Source: Pandoraea pneumonica (GTDB taxonomy: Bacteria; Pseudomonadota; Gammaproteobacteria; Burkholderiales; Burkholderiaceae). From it: DNA of 64,000 bases. Shown here one piece after another: positions 48,125 through 57,396 of the stretch. The translations under genes were made by a program, and so were the position numbers. Positions within the stretch are counted from its first letter, which is position 1; each line of letters opens with the position of its first letter. The stretch is from contig NZ_CABPSK010000002.1 of assembly GCF_902459645.1 (NCBI RefSeq), positions 310,001 to 374,000 of the forward strand, written 5' to 3'. The notes beneath the pieces were generated by a model. The model did no database searches. It saw only the letters and a list, made by a program, of their open reading frames with translations, and was not told where the DNA came from.

Positions 48125-48817
48125 ATGTTCGAGATTCTTCACGACTATCTCGCGTTGTTCCTCGTCGGCAGTTGGCCCAACGGCCCGCTGGGCGGCGTGG
48201 CGATCACGCTCATTCTCTCGGCACTGGGGCTGGTGATCTCGTTTCCGATTGCGGTTGCCATCGGCATGGGGCAGGTCTCGCCGTGGCGCTGGCTGCGTCG
48301 CATCATCGGTGTGTGGACGCGTCTCGTGCGCGGCATTCCGCTGCTGATGATCATCTTCTGGGCGTACTTCGCCGTGCCGTTGCTCGTGGGGGCCGAAGTC
48401 TCGGCGTTCACGACGGCGGTGTGCGCGATCATCGTCTACGAGAGCGCGTTCCTGTCGCAGATTGTGCGTGCCGGTTTGGAAGGCTTGCCGCGCGGTCAGA
48501 TGGAAGCCGCGCGCTCGAACGGGCTGTCTTGGCTGCAAAGCATGCGCTACGTGCAACTGCCGCAGGCGCTCGCCAACATGCTGCCGTCGATCGTCAATCA
48601 GTTCGTATCGATCATCAAGGCAACGTCGCTGGCCTATGTGATCGGCGTGCCCGAGCTGACGTACTCCGCCGCACAGGTCAACACCATTACGCTGACCAAG
48701 CCGCTGCAAACGTTCCTCGTGCTCGCAGCATTCTATTTCGTGGTGTGTTTCGCCATCTCGCGCTTCGCCGGTTGGCTGGAGCGCCGCATCGCCCGCCAAC
48801 GCGCGGGGTTGGCTTGA
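48125..48817 (+). CDS. Amino-acid ABC transporter permease, second subunit
   Basis: A 230-residue permease starting [20 protein letters not shown]. It shares the HisMQ pattern: [20 protein letters not shown], the EAA loop [20 protein letters not shown] and the C-terminal helix ending in [15 protein letters not shown]. About five membrane segments. It pairs with the upstream permease, and the ATPase gene follows 40 nt later. The order binding protein, permease, permease, ATPase is the standard one for polar amino-acid importers. Confidence 0.93.
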   Translation: MFEILHDYLALFLVGSWPNGPLGGVAITLILSALGLVISFPIAVAIGMGQVSPWRWLRRIIGVWTRLVRGIPLLMIIFWAYFAVPLLVGAEVSAFTTAVCAIIVYESAFLSQIVRAGLEGLPRGQMEAARSNGLSWLQSMRYVQLPQALANMLPSIVNQFVSIIKATSLAYVIGVPELTYSAAQVNTITLTKPLQTFLVLAAFYFVVCFAISRFAGWLERRIARQRAGLA

Positions 48818-48857
48818 GCACGTGAAGCACTCAAGTATTCAGAAGGAGAACGCGGCC

Positions 48858-49640
48858 ATGACCATGCTCGCATTCGAGAATGTCCAGAAATACTACGGCG
48901 AGCACCATGTGCTCAAGGGCATCGACGCCACCATCAACCGCGGCGAAGTCGTGGTGGTGTGCGGGCCGTCGGGCTCGGGCAAGTCGACGCTGATCCGTAC
49001 CGTCACCCGGCTTGAGGCGATTCAGCAGGGACGCATCCTGTTCGAAGGCAAGGACGTGACGGCACGCGACGTGAAACTCAACCAATTGCGCGCACGTATC
49101 GGTTTCGTCTTCCAGAGCTTCAACCTGTTTCAGAACCTGTCGGTGCGGCAGAACCTGATTCTAGGGCCCACGAAAGTGCTCGGCATGTCGCGCGACGAAG
49201 CCACCGCGCAGGCCGAAGCGCTGCTGACGAAAGTCGGCCTCGCGCATAAGATCGATGCGATGCCTGCCAATCTCTCGGGCGGCCAGCAACAACGCGTGGC
49301 CATTGCGCGCGCGCTGGCGATGAAGCCGCCGCTCATGCTGTTCGACGAGCCGACGAGTGCGCTCGACCCGGAGATGGTGCAGGAAGTGCTGCAAGTCATG
49401 CGCTCGCTGGCCGACGAAGGGCTCACGATGATGATCGTCACGCACGAGATGGGTTTCGCGCGCGATGTGTCGAGTCGCGTCTGGTTCATGGATCAGGGCC
49501 AGTTGCTCGAAGATGCGCCGCCATCGGAATTTTTCAGTCAGCCGAAGCACGCCCGCGCGCAGCGCTTCCTGCAAGACGTGTTGCGCCCGCAGTTCGTGAG
49601 CATGCCGCGCGAGCCTGTATTGGCGTCTGTACCGGCCTGA
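48858..49640 (+). CDS. Amino-acid ABC transporter ATP-binding protein (GlnQ type)
   Basis: A 260-residue ATPase starting [20 protein letters not shown], with GAAGGAGAA upstream; an in-frame ATG at 48822 is less likely. Motifs: [18 protein letters not shown] (Walker A), the Q-loop at [37 protein letters not shown] (signature), [15 protein letters not shown] (Walker B) and [11 protein letters not shown] (switch His). It powers the two permeases. It ends 92 nt before the cupin dioxygenase gene, which keeps the same direction. Confidence 0.95.
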   Translation: MTMLAFENVQKYYGEHHVLKGIDATINRGEVVVVCGPSGSGKSTLIRTVTRLEAIQQGRILFEGKDVTARDVKLNQLRARIGFVFQSFNLFQNLSVRQNLILGPTKVLGMSRDEATAQAEALLTKVGLAHKIDAMPANLSGGQQQRVAIARALAMKPPLMLFDEPTSALDPEMVQEVLQVMRSLADEGLTMMIVTHEMGFARDVSSRVWFMDQGQLLEDAPPSEFFSQPKHARAQRFLQDVLRPQFVSMPREPVLASVPA

Positions 49641-49732
49641 TACCCCATACCTATAACGACACACGCGACACTGCCCGGGTCAGCGACCTTCGGGCATATC
49701 CATAACAAAGCTTCACGGAGAACTCCCTCATC

Positions 49733-50323
49733 ATGTCCACGCAAACTGAACAACGCCAGGCCGTCGTGGCCGATGCCATCGCCGCAATGAAGGCCGCACT
49801 GGCCCCGGCGGGCGAAACGCGTCCGGCACTCGCCGCCGTGCTCGAACAAGTCAAATCGCTCGCGGCACGCACCGCGCTGTGGGACGAAGCCGACTTCCCG
49901 CCGCCCAACGACGGCGAACTGCAAGCCCGCTACCTCATTCACGAAGATGCCGACCGCACCTACGCGCTGTATCTCAACGTGATGCGCCCGGGCAAGAAGA
50001 TCACGCCGCATAACCACACCACGTGGGCGTGCATCGCAGCGGTCGACGGCACCGAATACAACTACGTGTATCGCCGCACCGACGACGGCGCGACGCCGGG
50101 CGTCGGCACGCTCGAAGTGAGCGACACGGTGGTGGTCGATCCGGGGCACGGCATCGCGCTGGCATCGGAAGACATTCACGCCGTGGAAATCAAGGGCGAA
50201 GCGCCCATCCGCCACCTGCACATGTACGGCCGCGCGCTGGAGACGCTCACCGAGCGCATCACGTTCGATCTCGACAAAGGCACGTATCAGGTGATGGACA
50301 TCGGCGTGAAGACGCGTCGCTAA
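49733..50323 (+). CDS. Cysteine dioxygenase-family cupin protein
   Basis: A 196-residue cupin starting [20 protein letters not shown]. The core motif [20 protein letters not shown] supplies two His ligands, and [20 protein letters not shown] supplies the third, matching the iron site of thiol dioxygenases (cysteine, mercaptopropionate or mercaptosuccinate dioxygenase). It would oxidise a thiol to a sulfinate. The presence between a transporter and a rhodanese and lyase supports a role in sulfur amino-acid breakdown. CACGGAG precedes the start. The exact thiol substrate is open. Confidence 0.88.
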   Translation: MSTQTEQRQAVVADAIAAMKAALAPAGETRPALAAVLEQVKSLAARTALWDEADFPPPNDGELQARYLIHEDADRTYALYLNVMRPGKKITPHNHTTWACIAAVDGTEYNYVYRRTDDGATPGVGTLEVSDTVVVDPGHGIALASEDIHAVEIKGEAPIRHLHMYGRALETLTERITFDLDKGTYQVMDIGVKTRR

Positions 50324-50458
50324 ACCCCACCGGTAATTCCTGACGGCGCGAGCGAGTCTCGCGCCTCCCGCATCACACCGCCCCAACAGGCGGTGCGGGC
50401 TCGCTCATCCCTACGTTTCGGCAAACGCCGCAGCGAACTTAGATATCGACGCTACGCT

Positions 50459-52066
50459 ATGACCTCGTTCACCCCATCATTCGTGCCAGCGGCCCTGCTC
50501 AAGGACTGGCTGCACGACGGCGCCGAGATCGCCGTCTTCGACGTGCGCGAGCACGGCCAGTACGGCGAAGCTCACCTGTTCTACGGCGTGACCCTGCCAT
50601 ACAGCCGCCTCGAGCTCGACATCCCTCGCCTCGCGCCGCGTCGCGACGCCCGCGTGGTGGTCTACGACACCGAGGCGACTGTCGCTGTGCAGGCGGCCGA
50701 GCGTCTGGCGGCGCTGGGCTACACCAACGTGCACGTGCTGGAGAACGGCACGCAAGGCTGGCAGCAAGCGGGCTATGCGCTGTTTGCTGGCGTGAATGTG
50801 CCGTCGAAAACCTTCGGCGAACTCGTGGAGATGGCGTATCACACGCCACGCGTTACGGCACGTGAACTCGCCGCGATGCGCGAGCGCGGCGACGACGTGG
50901 TGATTCTCGATGGCCGCCCCGTCAATGAGTATTTGAAGATGACGATCCCGTCGTCGATCTGCTGCCCGAATGGTGAACTCGGTTACCGCATTCGCGAACT
51001 CGTGCCGAACCCGCAAACGCCTATCGTGGTGAATTGCGCCGGGCGCACGCGCAGCATCATCGGCGCGCAGACGCTCATCAACCTCGGTATTCCGAACCCG
51101 GTGATGGCGCTCGAGAACGGCACGCAAGGCTGGTATCTCGAAGACCTGCCGCTCGAACATGGCAGCACGCGCCGGTATCCCGATGCGGTCACGCCGTCGA
51201 GCGTGGCGCAGATGCGCGAAGCGAGCGGCGCGCTGGCGGAACGCTTTGCCGTGCCGGAAATCGACGCCGACACGTTTGCCCAATGGGCCGCCGATTCGTC
51301 GCGTTCGCTGTTCCTGTGCGACGTGCGCACGCCGGAAGAATTCGCCGCAGGCACCCTGCCCGGTGCGCAACACACGCCGGGCGGCCAGTTGATTCAGGCC
51401 ACCGATCAGTACGTCGGCGTGCGTCATGCGCGGCTGGTGCTGTTCGACAACGATGGTGTGCGTGCACCGATCGTCGCAAGCTGGCTGCGTCAGTTGGGTC
51501 ACGACGCGAGTGTCTTGCGCGATGGCCTCAACAGCGGTGTGTCACTGGCGGCCACGACGGCGGCGTTCGATATCACCCTGCCTGAGATCGACGCGGCGAC
51601 GCTCGCCGCATCGATGGCGAATGGAAGCGTGAGTGTGGTCGATGTGCGTCCGAGCATGAGCTATCGGAAGGAACATATCCCCGGTGCGCAATGGGCGATT
51701 CGCCCGCAGCTGCCGCAATTGGCTGGGACGCAAAATATCGTTCTCGTCGCCGACGAGCGCGGCGTCGCCGAGTTGTTCGTGGCAGACTGGCGTCGTGCGC
51801 ATCCCGGCGACACGCGTACGTTCTCGCTGCTCGCAGGCGGTTTCAAAGCGTGGACGGCCGCAGGCCAGCCGGGCGCAAGCACGCCGGATTTGCCGCCGGA
51901 CGCCGAGTGCATCGATTACTTGTTCTTCGTGCATGACCGTCACGACGGCAACAAAGCGGCCGCGCGTCAGTATCTGGCGTGGGAGACGGGTCTGCTGGCC
52001 CAACTCGACGATCAGGAGCGCGGTGCGTTCCGTATCGGTGAGCAGGCCGCTCCCGTCGCCAAGTAA
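50459..52066 (+). CDS. Four-domain rhodanese-like protein
   Basis: A 535-residue protein starting MTSFTPSFVPAALLKDWLHD with four successive rhodanese folds of about 125 residues. Only the second carries the active-site Cys loop (IVVNCAGRTRSIIGAQTL). The equivalent loops in the others read VVVYDTEATVAVQAAERL, LVLFDNDGVRAPIVASWL and LVADERGVAELFVADW, with Asp or Ala instead. Conserved domain starts such as AEIAVFDVREHGQYGEAH are repeated. It probably transfers sulfane sulfur from a product of the neighbouring enzymes. A start at 50393 is possible, but the chosen Met fits the domain boundary. Confidence 0.9.
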   Translation: MTSFTPSFVPAALLKDWLHDGAEIAVFDVREHGQYGEAHLFYGVTLPYSRLELDIPRLAPRRDARVVVYDTEATVAVQAAERLAALGYTNVHVLENGTQGWQQAGYALFAGVNVPSKTFGELVEMAYHTPRVTARELAAMRERGDDVVILDGRPVNEYLKMTIPSSICCPNGELGYRIRELVPNPQTPIVVNCAGRTRSIIGAQTLINLGIPNPVMALENGTQGWYLEDLPLEHGSTRRYPDAVTPSSVAQMREASGALAERFAVPEIDADTFAQWAADSSRSLFLCDVRTPEEFAAGTLPGAQHTPGGQLIQATDQYVGVRHARLVLFDNDGVRAPIVASWLRQLGHDASVLRDGLNSGVSLAATTAAFDITLPEIDAATLAASMANGSVSVVDVRPSMSYRKEHIPGAQWAIRPQLPQLAGTQNIVLVADERGVAELFVADWRRAHPGDTRTFSLLAGGFKAWTAAGQPGASTPDLPPDAECIDYLFFVHDRHDGNKAAARQYLAWETGLLAQLDDQERGAFRIGEQAAPVAK

Positions 52067-52143
52067 TTGCAGAGCCAGTGCGTGCACGGCGTGACCGTGC
52101 ACGCGATGAATTCGACCTGCCGGTCATTGCCAACGCCCTGAAC

Positions 52144-53331
52144 ATGTCCCGACAATCGCCCCCCCAACGTCTCGCCACCCGCCTTGTGAAAGGCGGCACG
52201 CATACTCCTGTCGTCGGCGGCCGTGCCGTCAATCCGCCCGTGGTGCGTGCGTCCACCGTGTTGTTCGAAACGATGGACGACATGAACGACGCCCGCCGCC
52301 GCCGTGGCACCGAGCGCATGTTCACTTACGGCGCACGCGGCAATCCGACGGGTTTCGCGCTGGAGGACGTGGTGGCCGGGCTTGAGGGCGGCTATCGCAC
52401 GCGACTCTTTCCGACCGGATTGGCTGCCATCTCGATGGTGTTTCTCGCCTACGTACGCCCGGGCGATCACGTGCTGATTGCCGATTGCGTGTACCAGCCG
52501 CTTCGCCATTTCGTCGAGACGTTCCTCAAGCCGTGGGGCGTTCACGTCACCTACTTCCGCGCCGATGGCAGCGACGCCGGTGAGCACATGACCGCGCGCA
52601 CGAAGATCGTCTACGTGGAAGCGCCCGGCTCGCTCGTCTACGAGATGTGCGATATCCCTGCGCTGGCGGATTTGGCGCACCGTCATGGCGCGCTGCTCGT
52701 TGCCGACAACACGTGGGGTTCCGGCGTGCAGTATCGTCCACTGATGCTAGGGGCCGACGTGTCGGTGATGGCGGCGACCAAGTATCTGAGCGGCCACTCG
52801 GACGTCATGATGGGCACCGTCACCACGACGGAGGAAGTCTGGCAAACGTTCTCGACAATGTGCGACGCACAGGGTGTGGCCGTGAGCCCCGACGACGCCT
52901 ATCTCGTGCTGCGCGGCACCCGCACGCTGGCGGCTCGCTTGCAAATGCACGAGCGTCACGCGCTAGAGATTGCGCATTGGCTCGAAGGCTTGCCCGACGT
53001 GGCACGCGTGTTTTGTCCGGCACTGCCGACGCATCCGGGGCATGACCTCTGGCAACGCGATTGCATCGGCACCAACGGGCTGATTTCGTTTGAATTCTCG
53101 AATGCGACGGCGGCGCAAGCCAATCAGTTTGTCGATTCGCTGACGCTGTTCGGCATCGGCGCTTCGTGGGGCGGCTACGAAAGCCTCGCGACGGTGTCGA
53201 ACGTCGCGGGCACGCGCACCTGCGAAGACTGGTCGACAGCAGGCCCGATCGTGCGACTGCACATCGGCCTCGAAGACCCGCAGGATCTTATGGAAGATCT
53301 GGCGGCAAGCTTCGAGCGGATTGCGGCATAA
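52144..53331 (+). CDS. metC: Cystathionine beta-lyase-like PLP enzyme
   Basis: A 395-residue Cys/Met-metabolism PLP enzyme. The family start ATRLVKGGTHTPVVGGRAVN and YGARGNPTGFALEDVVAGLE are present. The PLP-binding Asp lies in LLVADNTWGSGVQYRPLMLG, and the Schiff-base lysine is in VMAATKYLSGHSDVMMGTVT. The segment ASWGGYESLATVSN is typical of cystathionine beta-lyases, which also act on cystine and S-alkyl or S-aryl cysteine conjugates. It follows the rhodanese by 77 nt. ATG at 52144 is the family start; an in-frame start at 52078 lacks homology. The gene ends 2 bp from a convergent GST. Confidence 0.93.
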   Translation: MSRQSPPQRLATRLVKGGTHTPVVGGRAVNPPVVRASTVLFETMDDMNDARRRRGTERMFTYGARGNPTGFALEDVVAGLEGGYRTRLFPTGLAAISMVFLAYVRPGDHVLIADCVYQPLRHFVETFLKPWGVHVTYFRADGSDAGEHMTARTKIVYVEAPGSLVYEMCDIPALADLAHRHGALLVADNTWGSGVQYRPLMLGADVSVMAATKYLSGHSDVMMGTVTTTEEVWQTFSTMCDAQGVAVSPDDAYLVLRGTRTLAARLQMHERHALEIAHWLEGLPDVARVFCPALPTHPGHDLWQRDCIGTNGLISFEFSNATAAQANQFVDSLTLFGIGASWGGYESLATVSNVAGTRTCEDWSTAGPIVRLHIGLEDPQDLMEDLAASFERIAA

Positions 53332-53333
53332 CG

Positions 53334-53945
53334 TTACGAAGCGCACGCAGCCCGCACGGCTGGGCGCGCTTCGATTTTTGCGAGCCAGCGCTGCACGTGT
53401 GGAAACGCCGCGATATCCAAATGCAGTTCTTCATGCGAACGCAGCCACGCAAACGCGGCGATATCGGCAATCGTGTACTCACCGGTCGCGAGATACGCCG
53501 ACTGCGCGAGACGTGATTCGACGACGCCGAGCAGCCGCAGCGATTCCTTGCGATACCGCTCGATGGCTTCGCGGTTGTCCGTCTTCGACCCGTGCAAAAA
53601 CCACCACAATTGCCCGAGCATCGGCCCGATGCCGCCGATCTGGAAATGGAGCCATTGCTGCACGGCGAGGCGGTCTGCTTCCTCGGCGGGCAGTAGCGCG
53701 CCGGTCTTCGCCGCGAGATACGTGAGAATCGCCCCCGATTCAAAGACCGTTTGGCCGCTTTCGTGATCGACGATGACTGGGATCTTGCCGTTCGGATTGC
53801 GTCGCAGGAATTCCGGCTGCTTTTGCTCGCCCGCCGACAGATCGACATCGACCTGCTCATAAGCGAGACCCGCTTCGCGCAGATACAGGCTGATCTTCAG
53901 CCCATTAGGGGTGTTGGCGGTGTACAGCGTGATGGGGGTTGCCAT
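53334..53945 (-). CDS. Glutathione S-transferase family protein (Ure2-like group)
   Basis: A 203-residue GST starting MATPITLYTANTPNGLKISL. The thioredoxin-like N-terminal domain ends at GKIPVIVDHESGQTVFESGA, with the glutathione gamma-glutamyl contact ESGAIL; the all-helical C-terminal domain includes YTIADIAAFAWLRSHEEL. The TPNGLK start belongs to the nu/Ure2p-like class, which often has disulfide-bond oxidoreductase activity with glutathione. Palindromic TTGCAATTGCAA sites lie upstream, shared with the next two genes, so it is probably controlled by the MarR protein encoded beside it. Confidence 0.92.
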   Translation of the reverse strand: MATPITLYTANTPNGLKISLYLREAGLAYEQVDVDLSAGEQKQPEFLRRNPNGKIPVIVDHESGQTVFESGAILTYLAAKTGALLPAEEADRLAVQQWLHFQIGGIGPMLGQLWWFLHGSKTDNREAIERYRKESLRLLGVVESRLAQSAYLATGEYTIADIAAFAWLRSHEELHLDIAAFPHVQRWLAKIEARPAVRAACAS

Positions 53946-53989
53946 GACGTTCCTCTCGTAGGTGGTCGCTCGATGACTGCGCTCAATGG

Positions 53990-54018
53990 ATTGCAATTGC
54001 AATCGTTGCAAATGCAAT
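53990..54018. promoter_or_regulatory. Candidate MarR operators upstream of the GST gene
   Basis: ATTGCAATTGCAAT (53990-54003) is a perfect palindrome, followed directly by a related CGTTGCAAATGCAAT. They lie 45-75 bp before the GST start. The same core recurs at 54605-54659. Confidence 0.75.
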
Positions 54019-54118
54019 CCTAGGCGGTTTCGTTTGGCACCGCAAGCGAGTCATCGAATGCCCACATTGGGTGTGGGCATATCGACCATCGGGAACGCCG
54101 GTTTCGCGTGAACAGGCC

Positions 54119-54577
54119 CTAGCGCTTGGCGTCGGAGAGGAGTGCGAAGGCGGCGGCGCTGGCCCGATCGAGCGCTTCGGCGGTGGGGCGCACGTCTTTC
54201 TCGCGGAATTGGCTCAGGAACAATTCCGCGACAGCGGACTGATACACCTTCCACATCTTCTTGCGCAGCGTGCGGCCTTTGTCGGTGATGGTGGCGTAGG
54301 CGGCGCGGCCGTCTTCCGGCGAACGCATGCGTGTGACCAAGCCTTCCTGTTCCAGCCTGTCGATCAGCCGCGTGAGGTTGTAGCGCTCGATGGCGAGCAC
54401 ATCGGCCAATTCATGCATGCGGCGCGTGCCTTCGGGCCCGCTCTCCAGCCCCCAGAGCGTGTCGTACCACGCGTAGGCCGGTAATCCAGCGTCCGCCAGA
54501 CGGCGCTCGATTTCGCGAATCATCGTGCGGTGCGCGCGCACGAAGGAAAACCACAGATCGGGGTCGGTTGAACTCAT
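54119..54577 (-). CDS. MarR-family transcriptional regulator
   Basis: A 152-residue winged-helix regulator starting MSSTDPDLWFSFVRAHRTMI. The DNA-binding part reads MHELADVLAIERYNLTRLID followed by the wing EQEGLVTRMRSPEDGRAAYA, with flanking dimerisation helices (YQSAVAELFLSQFRE). MarR proteins repress by binding palindromes near their own promoter and release on binding an aromatic or oxidant signal. TTGCAATTGCAA palindromes lie in the 100-bp gap to the divergent E1 gene and before the GST gene, so the three genes look like one small regulon. Confidence 0.92.
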   Translation of the reverse strand: MSSTDPDLWFSFVRAHRTMIREIERRLADAGLPAYAWYDTLWGLESGPEGTRRMHELADVLAIERYNLTRLIDRLEQEGLVTRMRSPEDGRAAYATITDKGRTLRKKMWKVYQSAVAELFLSQFREKDVRPTAEALDRASAAAFALLSDAKR

Positions 54578-54603
54578 TGGGGCCTCGTCGAATTCGGATG
54601 TGA

Positions 54604-54660
54604 GTTGCAGTTGCAATTGTACATGGCTAGAATGGCCGTCAAGACGATTGCAATTGCAAC
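54604..54660. promoter_or_regulatory. Candidate MarR operators in the marR/E1 divergent promoter
   Basis: TTGCAGTTGCAA (54605-54616, one mismatch from a palindrome) and TTGCAATTGCAA (54648-54659, perfect). They flank the presumed promoters of both divergent genes; the second ends 18 nt before the E1 ATG and overlaps the upstream edge of its RBS region. Confidence 0.78.
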
Positions 54661-54677
54661 GCATAAGGAGGCATGTC

Positions 54678-57374
54678 ATGACTCAACCGATACAGGCGGT
54701 ACACGCAAGCAATTCCACGCCCACGGATATCGACGCACAGGAAACGCGCGAGTGGCTCGATGCCCTCGACGGTGTGACGCAATACGAAGGCCGTGCCCGT
54801 GCGCATTACCTGATGGACCGTCTCGCCGATTGGGACTTCGAGCGACACGGCGACTTTCACGGGCGCGTGACGACGGCATACGTCAACACGATTTCGAAGG
54901 CGCGTCAGCCCGACTATCCGGGCGATCTGTCGCTTGAGCGCCGGCTCAATGCCTTCATTCGCTGGAATGCGATGGTGATGGTGCTGCGTGCGGGCAAGCA
55001 TTCGAACGTGGGCGGGCATATTGCGACGTATCAGTCGGCGGCGGTGCTGTACGACGTGGGCTTCAATCACTTCTTCCGAGGCCGTACCGAGACGTTCGAC
55101 GGCGACATGATCTACATTCAGGGGCACTCCGCGCCGGGCATCTATGGCCGGGCGTATCTGGAGGGCCGCATCTCCGAAGCGCAACTCGACGACTTTCGGC
55201 GCGAGGCCGGGCGCGACGGTATTTCGTCGTATCCGCATCCGAGGCTGATGCCCGATTTTTGGCAGTTCCCGACGGTTTCGATGGGGCTGGGGCCGCTGAC
55301 GGCTGCGTATCAGGCGCGGTTCATGCGTTATCTGGAATACCGCAGTTTGAAGCCGCATCAGGGGCGCAAGGTCTGGGCGTTTCTCGGCGACGGCGAGATG
55401 GATCAGCCGGAATCGCTCGCGGCGATTTCCTTGGGCGGGCGAGAGCGGCTCGACAACCTGATCTTCGTCGTGAACTGCAACCTGCAACGGCTCGACGGGC
55501 CGGTGCGTGGCAATAGCAAGGTGATTCAGGAACTGGAAGGCACGTTCCGCGCGGCGGGCTGGAACGTCATCAAGGTGATTTGGGGCAGCGGCTGGGACGC
55601 CTTGCTGGAGCGAGACACCCACGGGTTGCTGCGCGAGCGGATGATGGCTTGCGTCGATGGCGACTACCAGACGTTCAAGTCGCAGAACGGGGCGTACGTG
55701 CGTGAGCACTTCTTCGGCACGTCGCCCGAGTTGCTTGCCATGGTCGCGCATCTGAGCGACGACGAGATATGGCAACTGGCGCGCGGCGGTCACGATGCGC
55801 TGAAGGTTCACGCGGCTTATGCGCAGGCAATGCGCACTGAAGGGCGGCCGACGGTGATTCTCGCAAAGACGGTCAAGGGCTTCGGAATGGGCGAGGCGGG
55901 CGAAGGGCAGAACGTCAACCATCAACTGAAGAAGATGAGTGCCGATGCCGTGCGCGCGTTTCGCGATCGCTTCGATCTGCCCGTGCGCGACGATCAACTC
56001 GAAGACATGCCATATCTCAAGCCAGCGCCCGACAGCCCCGAAGGCCGCTATTTTGCGGCGCGATTGTCGGCGCAGGGCGGTCATCAGCCTGCGCGTTTCG
56101 GCCTTCGCGCACCGCTTGCGATTCCGCCGCTTGAGGCATTTGCGGGGCAGTTGAAGGACTCGGGCGAGCGTGAGTTATCGACGACGATGGCGTTCGTGCG
56201 CATGCTCACGACACTGCTCAAAAATCCTGAAATTGGCAAACGCGTTATCCCGATCGTGCCGGACGAATCGCGCACGTTTGGCATGGAGGGTCTGTTCCGC
56301 CAGATTGGCATTCACTCGTATGTCGGCCAACTATATACGCCGCAAGATGCCGGTCAACTGAGCTATTACAAGGAAGCCCGCGACGGCCAAATCTTGCAGG
56401 AAGGGATCAACGAATCGGGCGCAATTGCCTCGTGGATTGCCGCAGGCACGTCGTACAGCACGCACGACTTCGCGACGATTCCGTTCTACATCTTCTACTC
56501 GATGTTCGGTCTGCAACGCGTGGGCGATCTGGCGTGGGCGGCTGGTGACGCACGCACGCGCGGCTTCTTGCTGGGCGCGACATCGGGGCGCACGACGCTC
56601 ATGGGCGAGGGGTTGCAACACGATGACGGGCACAGTCACGTGCTGTCGTCGGTGATTCCGAACTGCGTGTCGTACGACCCGACGTTCCAGTTCGAGCTTG
56701 CGGTGATTCTGCAAGACGGCATGCGACGCATGTATGCGAACGACGAAGACGTCTACTACTACGTCACGCTGCTCAACGAGAACTATGCGCACCCCGCGAT
56801 GCCAGAAGGGGCCGAAGCGGGCATTCTCAAGGGTTTGTATCTGCTGCGCGAAGGCATCGCTCCCGCACCCGATGCGCCGCGCGTGCAATTGATGGGAAGT
56901 GGGGCGATTTTGCGCGAGGTCATTGCGGCAAGCGAATTGCTGGCGAAGGACTTCGGGGTCGCGAGCGACGTGTGGAGTGCGACGAGCCTGACGGAAGTGC
57001 GACGCGAGGGGTTGGCCGTTGAGCGGTGGAATCTGTTGCATCCGTCGCAGATGCCGCGCGTGCCGTATGTGCAGCAATGTCTTTCCGATCGCGACGGGCC
57101 GGTGGTGGTGGCGACCGATTACATGAAGATCGTCGGCGATCAGATTCGTCCGTTCGTGCTGAATCGACGCTTCGTGACGTTAGGCACCGATGGGTTCGGC
57201 CGCTCGGATACGCGCGAATCGCTGCGCGCGTTTTTCGAAGTGGATCGCCATTTCATCGTGCTGGCGGCACTCTCGGCGCTGGCCGATGAAGGCAAACTGC
57301 CGCGTGAGTTGGCGGCCGAAGCCATCGTCAAATACGGTATCGATCCCGAGAAGCTCGACCCGGCGTCGGTGTGA
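54678..57374 (+). CDS. Stand-alone homodimeric E1 2-oxoacid dehydrogenase (AceE/MdeB-like)
   Basis: An 898-residue thiamine-diphosphate enzyme starting MTQPIQAVHASNSTPTDIDA behind a strong AAGGAGG. The AceE-family motifs are HIATYQSAAVLYDVGFNHFF, the ThDP-metal motif VWAFLGDGEMDQPESLAAIS with the following VNCNLQRLDGPVRGN, and GTSYSTHDFATIPFYIFYSM. Main AceE partners usually follow (E2 aceF, E3 lpd), but none is here. Pseudomonas putida MdeB, a 2-oxobutyrate dehydrogenase E1 of methionine breakdown, is similar in kind. It may decarboxylate pyruvate or 2-oxobutyrate and borrow E2/E3 from elsewhere. Controlled probably by the divergent MarR. Confidence 0.92.
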   Translation: MTQPIQAVHASNSTPTDIDAQETREWLDALDGVTQYEGRARAHYLMDRLADWDFERHGDFHGRVTTAYVNTISKARQPDYPGDLSLERRLNAFIRWNAMVMVLRAGKHSNVGGHIATYQSAAVLYDVGFNHFFRGRTETFDGDMIYIQGHSAPGIYGRAYLEGRISEAQLDDFRREAGRDGISSYPHPRLMPDFWQFPTVSMGLGPLTAAYQARFMRYLEYRSLKPHQGRKVWAFLGDGEMDQPESLAAISLGGRERLDNLIFVVNCNLQRLDGPVRGNSKVIQELEGTFRAAGWNVIKVIWGSGWDALLERDTHGLLRERMMACVDGDYQTFKSQNGAYVREHFFGTSPELLAMVAHLSDDEIWQLARGGHDALKVHAAYAQAMRTEGRPTVILAKTVKGFGMGEAGEGQNVNHQLKKMSADAVRAFRDRFDLPVRDDQLEDMPYLKPAPDSPEGRYFAARLSAQGGHQPARFGLRAPLAIPPLEAFAGQLKDSGERELSTTMAFVRMLTTLLKNPEIGKRVIPIVPDESRTFGMEGLFRQIGIHSYVGQLYTPQDAGQLSYYKEARDGQILQEGINESGAIASWIAAGTSYSTHDFATIPFYIFYSMFGLQRVGDLAWAAGDARTRGFLLGATSGRTTLMGEGLQHDDGHSHVLSSVIPNCVSYDPTFQFELAVILQDGMRRMYANDEDVYYYVTLLNENYAHPAMPEGAEAGILKGLYLLREGIAPAPDAPRVQLMGSGAILREVIAASELLAKDFGVASDVWSATSLTEVRREGLAVERWNLLHPSQMPRVPYVQQCLSDRDGPVVVATDYMKIVGDQIRPFVLNRRFVTLGTDGFGRSDTRESLRAFFEVDRHFIVLAALSALADEGKLPRELAAEAIVKYGIDPEKLDPASV

Positions 57375-57396
57375 CGCCAAGGCGTGCCGCCGGTGG

